This document shows positions 32,719-41,503 of a stretch of 64,000 nt of DNA, piece after piece. Positions within the stretch are counted from its first letter, which is position 1, and each line of letters opens with the position of its first letter. Position numbers and translations under genes: made by a program. Under the pieces are notes generated by a model. The model was not told the DNA's origin. It worked only from the letters and a program-made list of their open reading frames with translations, and did not search any database. This stretch comes from an uncultured Eubacteriales bacterium (lineage in GTDB: Bacteria > Bacillota > Clostridia > Oscillospirales > Acutalibacteraceae): positions 46,836-110,835 of the forward strand of contig CABUHY010000005.1 of NCBI GenBank assembly GCA_902491475.1. Direction: 5' to 3'.

Positions 32719-33906
32719 TTATTTGCCGTTTGTGTCAATGCTTAGGTTATCAAAACGCTCCTGCGTCAAGGCGCATATTTCCTTTGAAAATTCATAATTT
32801 GCCGCTTCGGACAAAATGTGTATTTTTCTGCCCGTTCTCGACGGCGTTACAAGCGCCCTGCCGTGTCCGTAATCGAAAACCGCCGCCCCGTTTTTGACCT
32901 CGATGCCCTTTCCCTCGCACTCACGGCGGAAATCAGAGCGGTCAAACGGGCTGTCGGCGATTTTTCTCGAAACATAGAATTCGGGCAGCTCTTTTGAGAG
33001 AGCCGCAACGCTTTTTCCCGTATCCGACACCGCCCAAAGCAGCTTTACGGCAGCAAAAAGTCCGTCGGTCAAAAATGTGCAGCCGTCAATCACGCTCTGC
33101 ACCTGTACGGGATAATCCGTATCGGAAAAAGAATATCCGTAAACCCTCACGCCCTCGTTTTTTGCTATATCCGACAGCACAAACGGCGCATTGAACGGTA
33201 CGGCAATATCCTTTCCGTTTTGAGCCTCGTATTTTACCAAAATTGCACAAATCCTGTCGAACGGCAGCCAGCCGCAATCCCTGTGAAAAACGGAGACAGA
33301 TTTTCCGTCGTTGTTTATTTTCAGAGTCATTTCGTCTCCCTGCTTACATTCGAGGCGGTAAAGGCAGTCCTCCATAACCGAGGATATTTTTTCGTTTCTG
33401 CATTTTACAAAGCACGAGGTGTTTTTAATTTCTCCGCCCGACTGTCTCAAAAGCTGGCGCAGATACATCATACTAACGCCGCGCATTTCGGAAATTTCGC
33501 CGTAATCCGACGGTGCACGGGAAACAAAGCGTCTGTTTTTTATATGATTTTCTATTTCGGTTTGTACCTTTTCCGATACGGGCATACCGTGCTTTCCGCA
33601 AATGCGGATGACGGCGGCGGAATTTTTTCTGCTTATGAAAACGCCCGAGTCAAGCGAGCAAAATTTTACAAGATATTCAAATTGTGAGAAAAAGCTCTCG
33701 CCGAAATCCCATACCCTGCACGACGCCGCCGAAAGTGCGCCCATAAGCGAGTATGCCGCCGATTTCGCAAGCTTGCTTCCGTTCGTAGCAACGCCCGTTT
33801 TCGCCCCGATACCGCTTAAAGCAAGCGCCGTACCGATTGCCGAAATATCGTTGGTGTCAAGTTCTTCGCCTTTACACATAAAAAGGCTGTTTTCAGACTC
33901 TGTCAT
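32719..33906 (-). CDS. Degenerate phosphohexomutase-like protein (probable pseudoenzyme)
   Basis: This 395-residue protein looks like an alpha-D-phosphohexomutase (PMM/GlmM family) whose active site has decayed. The frame of the family is visible: ISAIGTALALSGIG and CRVWDFGESFFSQFEYLV in domain 1, GKHGMPVSEKVQTEIENHI after the phosphoserine loop, DGLFAAVKLLWAVSDTGKS in domain 3 and VTPSRTGRKIHI in domain 4. The TASHNP loop is replaced by ISRKNSAAV, and no DGDGDR metal loop is seen (HRDCGWLPFDR stands there). The length and low similarity fit a pseudoenzyme. It precedes the RNase J and gdpP-like genes by 85 bases. The assignment is by eye and needs a profile search. Confidence 0.6.
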   Translation of the reverse strand: MTESENSLFMCKGEELDTNDISAIGTALALSGIGAKTGVATNGSKLAKSAAYSLMGALSAASCRVWDFGESFFSQFEYLVKFCSLDSGVFISRKNSAAVIRICGKHGMPVSEKVQTEIENHIKNRRFVSRAPSDYGEISEMRGVSMMYLRQLLRQSGGEIKNTSCFVKCRNEKISSVMEDCLYRLECKQGDEMTLKINNDGKSVSVFHRDCGWLPFDRICAILVKYEAQNGKDIAVPFNAPFVLSDIAKNEGVRVYGYSFSDTDYPVQVQSVIDGCTFLTDGLFAAVKLLWAVSDTGKSVAALSKELPEFYVSRKIADSPFDRSDFRRECEGKGIEVKNGAAVFDYGHGRALVTPSRTGRKIHILSEAANYEFSKEICALTQERFDNLSIDTNGK

Positions 33907-33979
33907 TGATTATTTCCCCCGTTTTCCGATTATATTTATTATATTGTTGACCGCCGTGCGCCTTTATAATCTTTACCTG

Positions 33980-34008
33980 TTGTAAAACAGTGAAAACAGT
34001 GGTAAAAT
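33980..34008 (+). promoter_or_regulatory. Promoter of rnhA
   Basis: TTGTAA, 17 bases and TAAAAT stand about 60 bases before the rnhA start, divergent from the pseudo-phosphohexomutase gene. Confidence 0.6.
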
Positions 34009-34071
34009 TACAGATATATTTTACCGTGAGATATGTACGGATTTTTGAACATAAGTTTTTGAGGTGAAAAA

Positions 34072-34521
34072 ATGAGTCCGAGACCCTTTGTGGAAATGTT
34101 TACCGACGGAGCCTGTTCGGGCAACCCCGGTCCGGGAGGCTGGGGAACCGTTTTAAGATGTAAGGGAAAAGAAAAAGAACTGTCGGGCGGCGAAGCACAG
34201 ACGACCAACAACCGTATGGAGCTTACCGCCGTTATCGAGGGCTTGAAAGCGCTTAAAATGCCGTGTGACATAAGGCTTACGACCGATTCAAAATATGTCG
34301 GCGACGCAATAAGGCTCGGCTGGGCAAAATCGTGGAGGGCGAACGGCTGGAAAAAGAGCGACAAAAAGCCTGCGCTCAACGCAGACCTTTGGGAGGAGCT
34401 TTTGGGGCTTCTCGAAACGCACAATGTGGAGATTATTTGGGTCAAGGGGCACGCAGGACACCCCGAAAACGAACGGTGTGATTCGCTTGCCGTGGCGCAG
34501 TCAAAAAAATTCGGTAAATAA
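34072..34521 (+). CDS. rnhA: Ribonuclease HI
   Basis: The 149-residue enzyme removes RNA from RNA-DNA hybrids. The catalytic carboxylates are visible: Asp in MFTDGACSGNPGPGGWG near residue 11, Glu in NNRMELTAV near 49, Asp in LTTDSKYVGDA near 71 and Asp in NERCDSLA near 134, with the loop His in VKGHAGHPEN. The bacterial handle region AKSWRANGWKKSD is present. GAGGTGA precedes the ATG. It appears to be a single-gene unit. Confidence 0.97.
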   Translation: MSPRPFVEMFTDGACSGNPGPGGWGTVLRCKGKEKELSGGEAQTTNNRMELTAVIEGLKALKMPCDIRLTTDSKYVGDAIRLGWAKSWRANGWKKSDKKPALNADLWEELLGLLETHNVEIIWVKGHAGHPENERCDSLAVAQSKKFGK

Positions 34522-34547
34522 AATTGCTTCTATTATCCGATTATCTA

Positions 34548-34577
34548 TTGATTTAGTACATTAAAATATGATATTAT
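34548..34577 (+). promoter_or_regulatory. Promoter of the GPH symporter gene
   Basis: TTGATT, 18 bases and TATTAT lie about 50 bases before the start. A small stem GTCTGC/GCAGAC lies in the leader at about 34591-34605. Confidence 0.5.
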
Positions 34578-34625
34578 ATTATAGTATTCGTCTGCGAGGC
34601 AGACATTTGGTTAGGATGTGATTCT

Positions 34626-36182
34626 TTGGCAACTTCAGAAGTTATTGAAATGAATGAAACGGAGCTTGAAAACGAAGTCGAAAAAGAAATCGAAAAAGCA
34701 TCGGCAGGTAACAGAAGATACCTTCGCCCGAGCGAGATTGTCGCATTTCTTTTAACGACCTTCGGTCAGAAGAATTTGAGCCAGTTCGTTGACTCGTACA
34801 GGCAGTTCTTTATGATAAGCTTTTTGGGCATTTCGGGTAAGGCGTACGGACTTATAGTTTTCTTCGAGTCCATATACGACGCACTTGACGACTCGCTCTC
34901 GGGTCTTATCATCGACAGGACAAGAACCCGTTGGGGCAGACTTCGCCCGTATATGATAATTACCGTTCCCGTTTGGGCGGCGGCAACAATGATGCTGTTT
35001 ACCACGCCCGCCTTTCTTTCAGGTCAGACGCAAAAGGTTGTTTGGGCAATTATTGCTATTTTTGCGTACAACCTCGGTATGTCCTACTTCAATGCGTGGA
35101 ACATTCTTCTTTATAACATCACGCCCAACATAAAAGAGCGTGACAACCTTATCGCAACATCAAAATTCTTCGAGCTTTTCGGAACATGGGTTCCCTCGCT
35201 CGTTCCCGTATTCATTTCGCTTACCAAGGGCAAGGTCGGTATGCAGAGCATTTACACGACATTTGCGATTGCAATGGTTGTGATTGCCGCGGTTACCGCT
35301 GTTTACGGCTTCTTCGCAATGCGTGAAAGAGTGCCGCTTGCTTCCCGTGAGCAAATGCAGGAAATCGGTATTCTCGAATCGTTCAAGAACGCGTTTAAGA
35401 ACAAGCCGATGTTTATTTCGGTCATTGCAAACTTCTTCAACGGCTTCAAGAGCGTAGGCGCTTCAACGGAGAGCTTCTTCTGGCTTCACAACACGGGAAG
35501 CCTTTTCCACGGAACGCTTGCAGGTCTCTTCACGGGACTTCCGAACTATATCATCACTCCCCTGACCCCCAAGCTTATCCGTAAATTCGGAGCAAGGAAC
35601 ACCGCCCTCGGCGCAGGTGTTTTCGGCGGTATCGCTTACACGCTTATGTTTGTTATCGGCTACAAGCCGTTCGGCAGTTACGACGAAACGCTCCCCTGCG
35701 TTCTCAATATGGTTTACATAACCCTTATGCTTACAATATGCGGTCTCCCGAACTGTATAATCCGTGTTTGTCAGGCAGTTTTGCAGGGCGATGTTTACGA
35801 TTACAGCGAATGGAAATACGGCGTGCGTAACGAGGCGCTTGTACAGACCGTTACAAACTATTTCGGCAAGCTCGCAAATGCGGTTACGGGTCTCCTTTCG
35901 GGTCTTGTAATTACGCTTGTCGGCTATGTTGCTCACAAGGACGCACTCGGCGATGTAATCCGCGAAACCAACCCGACCGTTCTTAGAGGCTTCTTTGCGG
36001 TATTCGCTCTTATGCCGGCTATCGCAAGATTTTTGTTCGGCATCTCGTGGATATTCTTCCCCGTTCACGGCGAGTTCAAGGAAAATATGCTCGCAGACCT
36101 TGAAGAGAGAAGAGCAAAGAGAGTCAGCGAAATGGAAGCTTCCGCAGACAGCGCAGAAAGCACAGACACAACGGAAGAATAA
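34626..36182 (+). CDS. GPH-family sugar:cation symporter (MFS)
   Basis: This 518-residue protein has about 12 predicted membrane helices and belongs to the glycoside-pentoside-hexuronide:cation family (MelB/XynP relatives). The family motif appears in the first third as DALDDSLSGLIIDRTRTRWGR, with the conserved Asp pair, and later as DVYDYSEWKYGVRNEALVQT. It should import a glycoside or oligosaccharide with sodium or protons. The start is TTG at 34626 after AGGATGTGA; the Glu-rich N-terminus is cytoplasmic. It stands alone, so the sugar is unknown, though the nearby glycosidases suggest plant or host glycans. Confidence 0.88.
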   Translation: MATSEVIEMNETELENEVEKEIEKASAGNRRYLRPSEIVAFLLTTFGQKNLSQFVDSYRQFFMISFLGISGKAYGLIVFFESIYDALDDSLSGLIIDRTRTRWGRLRPYMIITVPVWAAATMMLFTTPAFLSGQTQKVVWAIIAIFAYNLGMSYFNAWNILLYNITPNIKERDNLIATSKFFELFGTWVPSLVPVFISLTKGKVGMQSIYTTFAIAMVVIAAVTAVYGFFAMRERVPLASREQMQEIGILESFKNAFKNKPMFISVIANFFNGFKSVGASTESFFWLHNTGSLFHGTLAGLFTGLPNYIITPLTPKLIRKFGARNTALGAGVFGGIAYTLMFVIGYKPFGSYDETLPCVLNMVYITLMLTICGLPNCIIRVCQAVLQGDVYDYSEWKYGVRNEALVQTVTNYFGKLANAVTGLLSGLVITLVGYVAHKDALGDVIRETNPTVLRGFFAVFALMPAIARFLFGISWIFFPVHGEFKENMLADLEERRAKRVSEMEASADSAESTDTTEE

Positions 36183-36198
36183 GCTTTCGGTAACATTA

Positions 36199-36224
36199 AG
36201 CACCCGTAATCGGGTGCTTTTTTG
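36199..36224 (+). terminator. Terminator of the GPH symporter gene
   Basis: GCACCCG pairs with CGGGTGC around TAAT, followed by six Ts, 17 bases after the stop codon. Confidence 0.85.
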
Positions 36225-36297
36225 TGTTTATGGAAAGGGAGCATATGTTGGCGTAGCGGTCGATTTTGTGCGGCGCTCCAAGCCGCATTAACAAACA

Positions 36298-36432
36298 AAG
36301 GCTCCCTCTGACGAGGGAGCTGTCAAACGCTCTGCGTTTGACTGAGGGAGAGATAACGAAAATTTGAGATTTATTGCTTTCTCTCCTTCCGACACGCCTA
36401 CGGCGTGCCACCTTCCTCGTCAGAGGAAGGCT
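36298..36432. repeat. MITE-like element with ~25-bp terminal inverted repeats
   Basis: The left end AAGGCTCCCTCTGACGAGG matches the reverse complement of the right end (AGCCTTCCTCTGACGAGG). Inside are the hairpins CAAACGC/GCGTTTG and GCCTACGGC. The element is about 135 bp, has no coding capacity, and resembles the short GGCTCCCT-ended repeats common in gut Firmicutes. Confidence 0.65.
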
Positions 36433-36464
36433 CAGTCCTGCAAACACCTTGGCTTCACACAAAA

Positions 36465-36625
36465 CAGCGGCGGGAGCAAACCCCCGCCCTACCATGTCAT
36501 CACTACCGACTTTTGCGGATTTCGGACAGCCGCAAGGGTGCTGCACCCACACCTATTCACTATTCACTCTTCACTATTATCTCGCCCGCAAGGGCGCTGC
36601 TCCCGCCCTACGGTGTCCCCCTGCG
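36465..36625. repeat. Composite repeat modules shared with the 20.5-20.9 kb gap
   Basis: Blocks such as gcgggagcaaacccccgccc, cggacagccgcaaggg and ttcactattcactcttcac followed by cgcccgcaagggcgctg recur in the pgcA-secA gap in a different order. No gene with a ribosome binding site lies between the symporter terminator and clpC; the open frames here are made of repeat sequence. Confidence 0.6.
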
Positions 36626-36657
36626 ATAATGAATTTCCAATCCATACACAGCACACA

Positions 36658-36691
36658 AGAACAGGCGCTCTCTTGCGAGAACGCCTGTTCT
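36658..36691. terminator. Terminator downstream of clpC
   Basis: AGAACAGGCG pairs with CGCCTGTTCT around a 14-base loop. The T-run is on the plus strand; on the minus strand only a weak tail follows, so the main use is uncertain. Confidence 0.55.
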
Positions 36692-36732
36692 TTTTATTCG
36701 TACCTTATTATCGGCACATTTTGTCCGTGCGA

Positions 36733-39201
36733 TTATCCTTCGGCTGATTTAGTCTCTGCGGATTTCTCCTTAAAGACAAACTCGCCGTTCTCCGAATCGC
36801 AGACATAATTCTTGCCTTTGACAACCTTGTTTTCGAGCATTTCCTCCGACAAGAGGTTTTCAATCTTGTTCTGAATAGCCCTTTTAAGAGGTCTTGCACC
36901 GTAAACTTCGTCAAAGCCTGCGTCGGCAATGTCGCTTATCGCATTATCGGTAAACTCAATTCCGATGCCGAGCTCTTCAACACGCTTTTTAAGCGAGTCG
37001 AGGAGGTTAACGGCAATCTTCTTGATGTCATCCTTTTGGAGTCTGTCGAATACGATAATGTCATCGACACGGTTAAGGAATTCGGGGCGGAATGTCTTTT
37101 TGAGTTCGCCCATAACAGCCTCTCTTATCTGCTCCTTTTCCTTTGCTTCCTCTTTTGACTTCTCGTCGCCCGTGAAGCCGAATGCGGCATTTTTCTGCGT
37201 TATAAGCTTAGCGCCGACATTCGAGGTCATTATGATAACGCTGTTTTTGAAGTCAACACGCCTGCCCTGCGAATCGGTAAGGATACCGTCGTCGAGTATC
37301 TGCAAAAGCATATTGAATACATCGGGGTGAGCCTTTTCAATCTCATCGAAAAGAACTACCGAATACGGTTTTCTTCTTATCTTCTCGGTAAGCTGTCCGC
37401 CCTCTTCGTAACCTACATATCCGGGAGGCGAACCTACAAGACGGGACACCGTGTGTTTCTCCATATATTCGGACATATCAAGCCTTATCATTGCGTTTTC
37501 ATCGCCGAAGAGCGTCTGTGCAAGAGCTTTACAAAGCTCTGTTTTACCTACGCCCGTAGGTCCTAAGAATATAAACGAACCTATAGGCTTTTTCGGGTCT
37601 TTAAGACCTGTTCTCGAACGCCTTATTGCCCTTGAGACAGCCTTAACTGCCTCGTCCTGACCGATAATCCTGTTGTGAAGCGTTTCCTCCATATGAAGAA
37701 GTCTTTCGCTTTCCTGCTCGGTCAACTGCGCCGTGGGAACGCCCGTCCAAAGCGAAACGATTTCGGCAATTTCCTTGCCCGTTACCTCGTCTTTGCTTCT
37801 GCCCGCCTTGTTTCTCCACTCCTCTTTTTTCTTTTCAAGGGAGTCGGCAAGCTCTTTTTCCTCGTCACGCAGCTTTGCCGCAAGCTCGAAGTCCTGCGAA
37901 TTTACTGCGCTGAGTTTTTCAGCCTCAAGGTCTTTCTTTTTCTTTTCAAGGTCCTGCAATTCGGGCGGTTCGGTAAAGGTACGAAGCCTTACCCTTGACG
38001 CCGCCTCATCGATTAAGTCGATAGCCTTGTCGGGCAAGTATCTGTCGGCAATGTATCTTACCGACAAATCAACCGCTTCCTTGATTGCCGAGTCGGAAAT
38101 TTTAACCTTATGATGAGCCTCGTATTTATCACGCAAGCCTTTAAGGATTTCAACAGCCTCTTGCTTGGACGGTTCGTCAACCATTACGGGCTGGAACCTT
38201 CTTTCAAGAGCCGCATCCTTTTCGATATTCTTTCTGTACTCCTCAATCGTGGTAGCGCCGATTACCTGTAATTCGCCCCTTGCAAGCGAGGGTTTAAGAA
38301 TGTTTGCGGCGTCAACCGCACCCTCTGCGCTGCCCGTACCGATAAGAGTATGAACCTCATCGATAAACAGGATAATGTCGGGCGACGCCTTGACCTCGTC
38401 GATTACCTTTTTAATTCTTTCCTCAAAGTCGCCTCTGTACTTTGTGCCTGCGACCATACTTGTGAGGTCAAGCGAAACGATTTTCTTGTTTTTAAGAGTT
38501 TCGGGAACCTCGCCCGATACGATTTTAAGCGCCAAGCCCTCGGCTATTGCGGTTTTACCTACGCCGGGTTCGCCGATAAGGCAGGGATTGTTTTTGGTTC
38601 TTCTTGACAAAATCTGAATAACCCTTTCAATCTCATCGTGTCTGCCGATTACGGGGTCAATCTTGCCCTGCTTTGCAAGTTCGGTCAAATCCCTTGAAAA
38701 CTGGTCAAGGGTTTCATTGCCCGTGCCCGACTGCTTGTCGTCCTGTCCGTTGCCGGACGCCGAATTCATCAGCTTCTTTGAAATATCGGACATAATGCTT
38801 TCCGAGGAAATGCCTGCCCGCGACAAAATCTGATAAGCATAGCAGGAATCATCGCTTGCTATCGAGAGCAAAATGTGCTCCGTACCCGCAAGGGAATAAC
38901 CCGTTCTGCCTGCAAGATAAACCGCATTTTCGATTATCTTCTTGCTTCTCGGGGTAAAGTCCTGTGCTCCGAGCTGTGTGGGCATACCTACACCCACGGT
39001 CTGTTTGATGTATTCTTCGACATCGTCGAATTTTATTTTCCTTGTTGATAGGACAACGCCCGCAACTGTTGCGGTATCGGACAAAAGTCCCAAAAGCAAA
39101 TGTTCGCTGCCTATATAGGTATGTCCGAGGTTCTGTGCGCACTCAACAGCCTTGTTAAGGGCTTTGTTTGCTTTTTCCGTAAAACCTGTGAATTTGAACA
39201 T
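36733..39201 (-). CDS. clpC: ATP-dependent Clp protease ATPase ClpC
   Basis: The 822-residue Hsp100 unfoldase has the N-terminal double ClpN repeat (FTEKANKALNKAVECAQ), AAA1 with Walker A LIGEPGVGKTAIAEG near residue 210, a middle UVR/coiled-coil segment (AAKLRDEEKELADSLEKKK) where adaptors such as McsB bind, and AAA2 with FLGPTGVGKTELCKAL near 550. It feeds arginine-phosphorylated proteins to ClpP. It is the last gene of the CtsR-controlled operon, 64 bases after mcsB. A ClpP-binding loop is expected in AAA2 but I did not locate it with certainty. Confidence 0.97.
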   Translation of the reverse strand: MFKFTGFTEKANKALNKAVECAQNLGHTYIGSEHLLLGLLSDTATVAGVVLSTRKIKFDDVEEYIKQTVGVGMPTQLGAQDFTPRSKKIIENAVYLAGRTGYSLAGTEHILLSIASDDSCYAYQILSRAGISSESIMSDISKKLMNSASGNGQDDKQSGTGNETLDQFSRDLTELAKQGKIDPVIGRHDEIERVIQILSRRTKNNPCLIGEPGVGKTAIAEGLALKIVSGEVPETLKNKKIVSLDLTSMVAGTKYRGDFEERIKKVIDEVKASPDIILFIDEVHTLIGTGSAEGAVDAANILKPSLARGELQVIGATTIEEYRKNIEKDAALERRFQPVMVDEPSKQEAVEILKGLRDKYEAHHKVKISDSAIKEAVDLSVRYIADRYLPDKAIDLIDEAASRVRLRTFTEPPELQDLEKKKKDLEAEKLSAVNSQDFELAAKLRDEEKELADSLEKKKEEWRNKAGRSKDEVTGKEIAEIVSLWTGVPTAQLTEQESERLLHMEETLHNRIIGQDEAVKAVSRAIRRSRTGLKDPKKPIGSFIFLGPTGVGKTELCKALAQTLFGDENAMIRLDMSEYMEKHTVSRLVGSPPGYVGYEEGGQLTEKIRRKPYSVVLFDEIEKAHPDVFNMLLQILDDGILTDSQGRRVDFKNSVIIMTSNVGAKLITQKNAAFGFTGDEKSKEEAKEKEQIREAVMGELKKTFRPEFLNRVDDIIVFDRLQKDDIKKIAVNLLDSLKKRVEELGIGIEFTDNAISDIADAGFDEVYGARPLKRAIQNKIENLLSEEMLENKVVKGKNYVCDSENGEFVFKEKSAETKSAEG

Positions 39202-39265
39202 AAAACATCATCCTTTCTTTGTTCTGTGAAACGGGCGAAGAATTAAATCTCCGCCCGCACCGTCC

Positions 39266-40264
39266 TTATAACCTTTCTCTGACGATTTTCGCCCTTTCGA
39301 CATCACGCTCTTCCAATGTGAGCGTTTTGCCTACAAAGGCGTTTATCGTCGCAGGCTGCATGGATACCATAAGCTCGTTTATCGTTTTGAGGTCTGTGTT
39401 TATCATTCCGCAAACCGCACCGAAACGAACCTTGGAGATTAAACTCATAAATTCTTTTGTACTTAATATTCTTGCCGATTTGAGTATTCCGTATGCTCTG
39501 AAAACGGCGTCCTCGGTCTCAATGCTCTTAGCCGCCTCCGCTCTTGCCGCGCGTTCCTGTGCCGCCAGCTGAAGCGTAATTGTTTTAAGATTGTCGATAG
39601 CCGATTTTTCGCTTATTCCGAGCGATACCTGATTGCTCAACTGATAAAGGTCGCCCATGGCTGATGTACCCTCGCCGTAAGCTCCTCTGATTGTAAGTCC
39701 GAGCTTTGAAACGGTTGAAGCAAGTGAGCCAATCTGACCTTTTGCGGTAAGTGCCGGTAAATGGAGCATCACGGAGGCTCTCATACCCGTGCCGAGATTT
39801 GTCGGGCACTGCGTAAGGTAGCCGAGTTTTTCGTCAAACGCATATTTGAGCGACTTGTTGATTTCGGTATCTATCTTATCCGCAAGCTCATACGCTTCTT
39901 TGAGCGCAAGTCCCGGCTTCATAACCTGAAGCCTTATGTGGTCCTCCTCGCAAAGCATTATACTTATATCCTCGTTGTCGGACATAAGCAACGCTCTTGC
40001 GTCGGAATTCGACGCAAATTCGGGGCTGATGAGATGCCTTTCCGCAAGGGAAACGATTTGCGAACGGGTAAGTGTTTTGAGTTCCGTGTAGGTAAGATTT
40101 TCCTTGTCCTTGAGAGCGTCTCTTATTTTTTCGTTTACTTCGATTTTGCTCTTGTTGTCAAGGCGTACGGGAAAAGGATAGTCTGCAAGGTTTCTCGCAA
40201 GTCTTATCCTCGTCGAAATGACTATATCGTTGTGGTCTCCCTCGCCGATGTACCATTTACTCAT
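39266..40264 (-). CDS. mcsB: Protein-arginine kinase McsB
   Basis: This 332-residue protein is the bacterial arginine kinase that marks proteins for ClpCP. It keeps the guanidino-kinase fold: DIVISTRIRLARNLADYPFP near residue 13, MLCEEDHIRLQVM, the Cys-containing loop TQCPTNLGTGMRASVMLHLP, and RGAYGEGTSA. It stops one base before mcsA's coding frame in the same operon. The usual C-terminal phospho-arginine pocket residues are compatible but were not checked individually. Confidence 0.96.
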   Translation of the reverse strand: MSKWYIGEGDHNDIVISTRIRLARNLADYPFPVRLDNKSKIEVNEKIRDALKDKENLTYTELKTLTRSQIVSLAERHLISPEFASNSDARALLMSDNEDISIMLCEEDHIRLQVMKPGLALKEAYELADKIDTEINKSLKYAFDEKLGYLTQCPTNLGTGMRASVMLHLPALTAKGQIGSLASTVSKLGLTIRGAYGEGTSAMGDLYQLSNQVSLGISEKSAIDNLKTITLQLAAQERAARAEAAKSIETEDAVFRAYGILKSARILSTKEFMSLISKVRFGAVCGMINTDLKTINELMVSMQPATINAFVGKTLTLEERDVERAKIVRERL

Positions 40265-40762
40265 TTATTTTCCCTCGCTTTCCAATGCTTTAATCTTGTC
40301 TCTGAGCTCTGCGGCTTTTTCGTAGTTCTGCTCATCAACCGCCTGTTTGAGCTCATCCTGTAATTTTTCCTTTTCGCTCTTGTCGGGAACCTCTATAATG
40401 CCGTTGGGGATTTTACCCTCGTGGTGGGTTCTGCCGTGAAGCCTTTCAAGCGACGGCAACAGCTTGTCGTAAAATGTCGAATAGCAATCGGCGCAACCGA
40501 TTTTTCCGCTTCTTACTATATCGTTAAAAGTGCTTCCGCACTTGTCGCAGCGAAGCGACCTGCCGCCGAGAGCCGCCATAGCGGGCTCCGTGAAGAACGA
40601 GCTTAACATATCCGAGAAGTTAAAGCCGAAGTCCGAAAAGACTCCGTCATAGCCGAGGCTCTTTGCACAGTCCGAGCAAAGGTGAGCTTCCGTAGCTTCT
40701 CCGTTTACGATTGTCTTTATATGAGTTGTAGCCTCATTTTTTTTACAGTTCTGACACAACAT
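40265..40762 (-). CDS. mcsA: McsA, activator of McsB (UvrB/UvrC-motif protein)
   Basis: The 165-residue protein has two zinc-binding halves, with CQNCKKNEATTH/CSDCAKSLG at the start and CDKCGSTFNDI/CADCYSTF in the middle, and a C-terminal UVR motif (KLQDELKQAVDEQNYEKAAE). McsA activates the McsB kinase and helps inhibit CtsR. It follows ctsR by 13 bases and abuts mcsB directly, so the three are co-translated. Confidence 0.95.
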   Translation of the reverse strand: MLCQNCKKNEATTHIKTIVNGEATEAHLCSDCAKSLGYDGVFSDFGFNFSDMLSSFFTEPAMAALGGRSLRCDKCGSTFNDIVRSGKIGCADCYSTFYDKLLPSLERLHGRTHHEGKIPNGIIEVPDKSEKEKLQDELKQAVDEQNYEKAAELRDKIKALESEGK

Positions 40763-40775
40763 AAATATCTCTCCT

Positions 40776-41228
40776 TTAATTCATAGTGCTCAGAAGCATC
40801 TGTTTGAACATCGACGCTCTGAATTTGTTTCTGTTTTCTTCGGGCAATTCCTTATATATTTTGTCCGAAACAGCGGTCACGATAAGCTTTGCCTGTTCGT
40901 CCGTAAGAAGCCCTCTGTCGTGAAGATTTATTACATTCGCCTTACAGGTCTTTTCGTCAACGCTTGTTCCGATTGAGTTTATAAGATGCATTTTAAGTGT
41001 TGAAAGGTCATATTGCGCTCTTGTAATCCTGATATATCCGCCGCCGCCTCTTTGACTTTCGACGATATATCCTCTCTCGGGTGTAAAGCGTGATGAAATA
41101 ACGTAATTTATCTGACTCGGTACGCAGCCTATCCGTTCCGCAAGGTCATTTCGGCGGATTTCCGCGCTTGTTCCGTCCGAATCAAGCATTTCGATTATCA
41201 TATTCGCTATTTCCTTACTGAGATTCAT
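40776..41228 (-). CDS. ctsR: Class III stress gene repressor CtsR
   Basis: The 150-residue repressor has the N-terminal winged helix (RNDLAERIGCVPSQINYVIS) with the glycine-rich wing ESQRGGGGYIRI that senses heat, and a C-terminal dimer domain ending DKIYKELPEENRNKFRASMF. It binds GGTCAAA direct repeats, two of which flank its own promoter. Arginine phosphorylation by McsB and direct heat sensing are the known release mechanisms. GAGGCGA precedes the ATG. Confidence 0.97.
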   Translation of the reverse strand: MNLSKEIANMIIEMLDSDGTSAEIRRNDLAERIGCVPSQINYVISSRFTPERGYIVESQRGGGGYIRITRAQYDLSTLKMHLINSIGTSVDEKTCKANVINLHDRGLLTDEQAKLIVTAVSDKIYKELPEENRNKFRASMFKQMLLSTMN

Positions 41229-41244
41229 TTGTTTATCGCCTCTC

Positions 41245-41267
41245 TTTGACTTTGACTTTCTTTGACC
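41245..41267 (-). promoter_or_regulatory. CtsR operator downstream of the ctsR promoter
   Basis: On the minus strand GGTCAAA-GAA-AGTCAAA, with a further TCAAAG, fits the CtsR heptad direct repeat. It lies between the -10 box and the ctsR start, where bound repressor would block transcription. Confidence 0.75.
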
Positions 41268-41279
41268 TTTGTGACTATC

Positions 41280-41307
41280 ATTATAGCCGCCTTTTGAGTT
41301 AAGTCAA
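41280..41307 (-). promoter_or_regulatory. Promoter of ctsR-mcsA-mcsB-clpC
   Basis: The minus strand has TTGACT, 16 bases and TATAAT. The -35 box merges with the upstream CtsR operator. Confidence 0.75.
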
Positions 41308-41325
41308 AGGTCAAAAAAGGTCAAA
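41302..41325 (+). promoter_or_regulatory. CtsR operator overlapping the -35 region
   Basis: The plus strand reads AGTCAAA immediately followed by GGTCAAA-AAA-GGTCAAA, a perfect CtsR heptad pair with an extra half-site. Its orientation is opposite to the downstream operator, so two CtsR dimers could bracket the promoter. Confidence 0.8.
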
Positions 41326-41503
41326 TTTGTTCGTTTTTCTTATCAAATACGGTATTTTCTTTGATTTTCTTTAATTTTCTAACAATTTTAATTTTTTTGA
41401 TTTTTTTATAAAAAGCCCGAAGGTCAAATTCCGAGCTTCTGTTTTAACACAATTTCTTTCCCGACATAGTATGTAATGATGAACGACGAAGGGAGGCAAC
41501 ACG

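Noticed and set aside
35463..36203. 246-residue minus-strand open frame
   Set aside because: It is antisense to the GPH symporter and has no ribosome binding site or recognisable domain.
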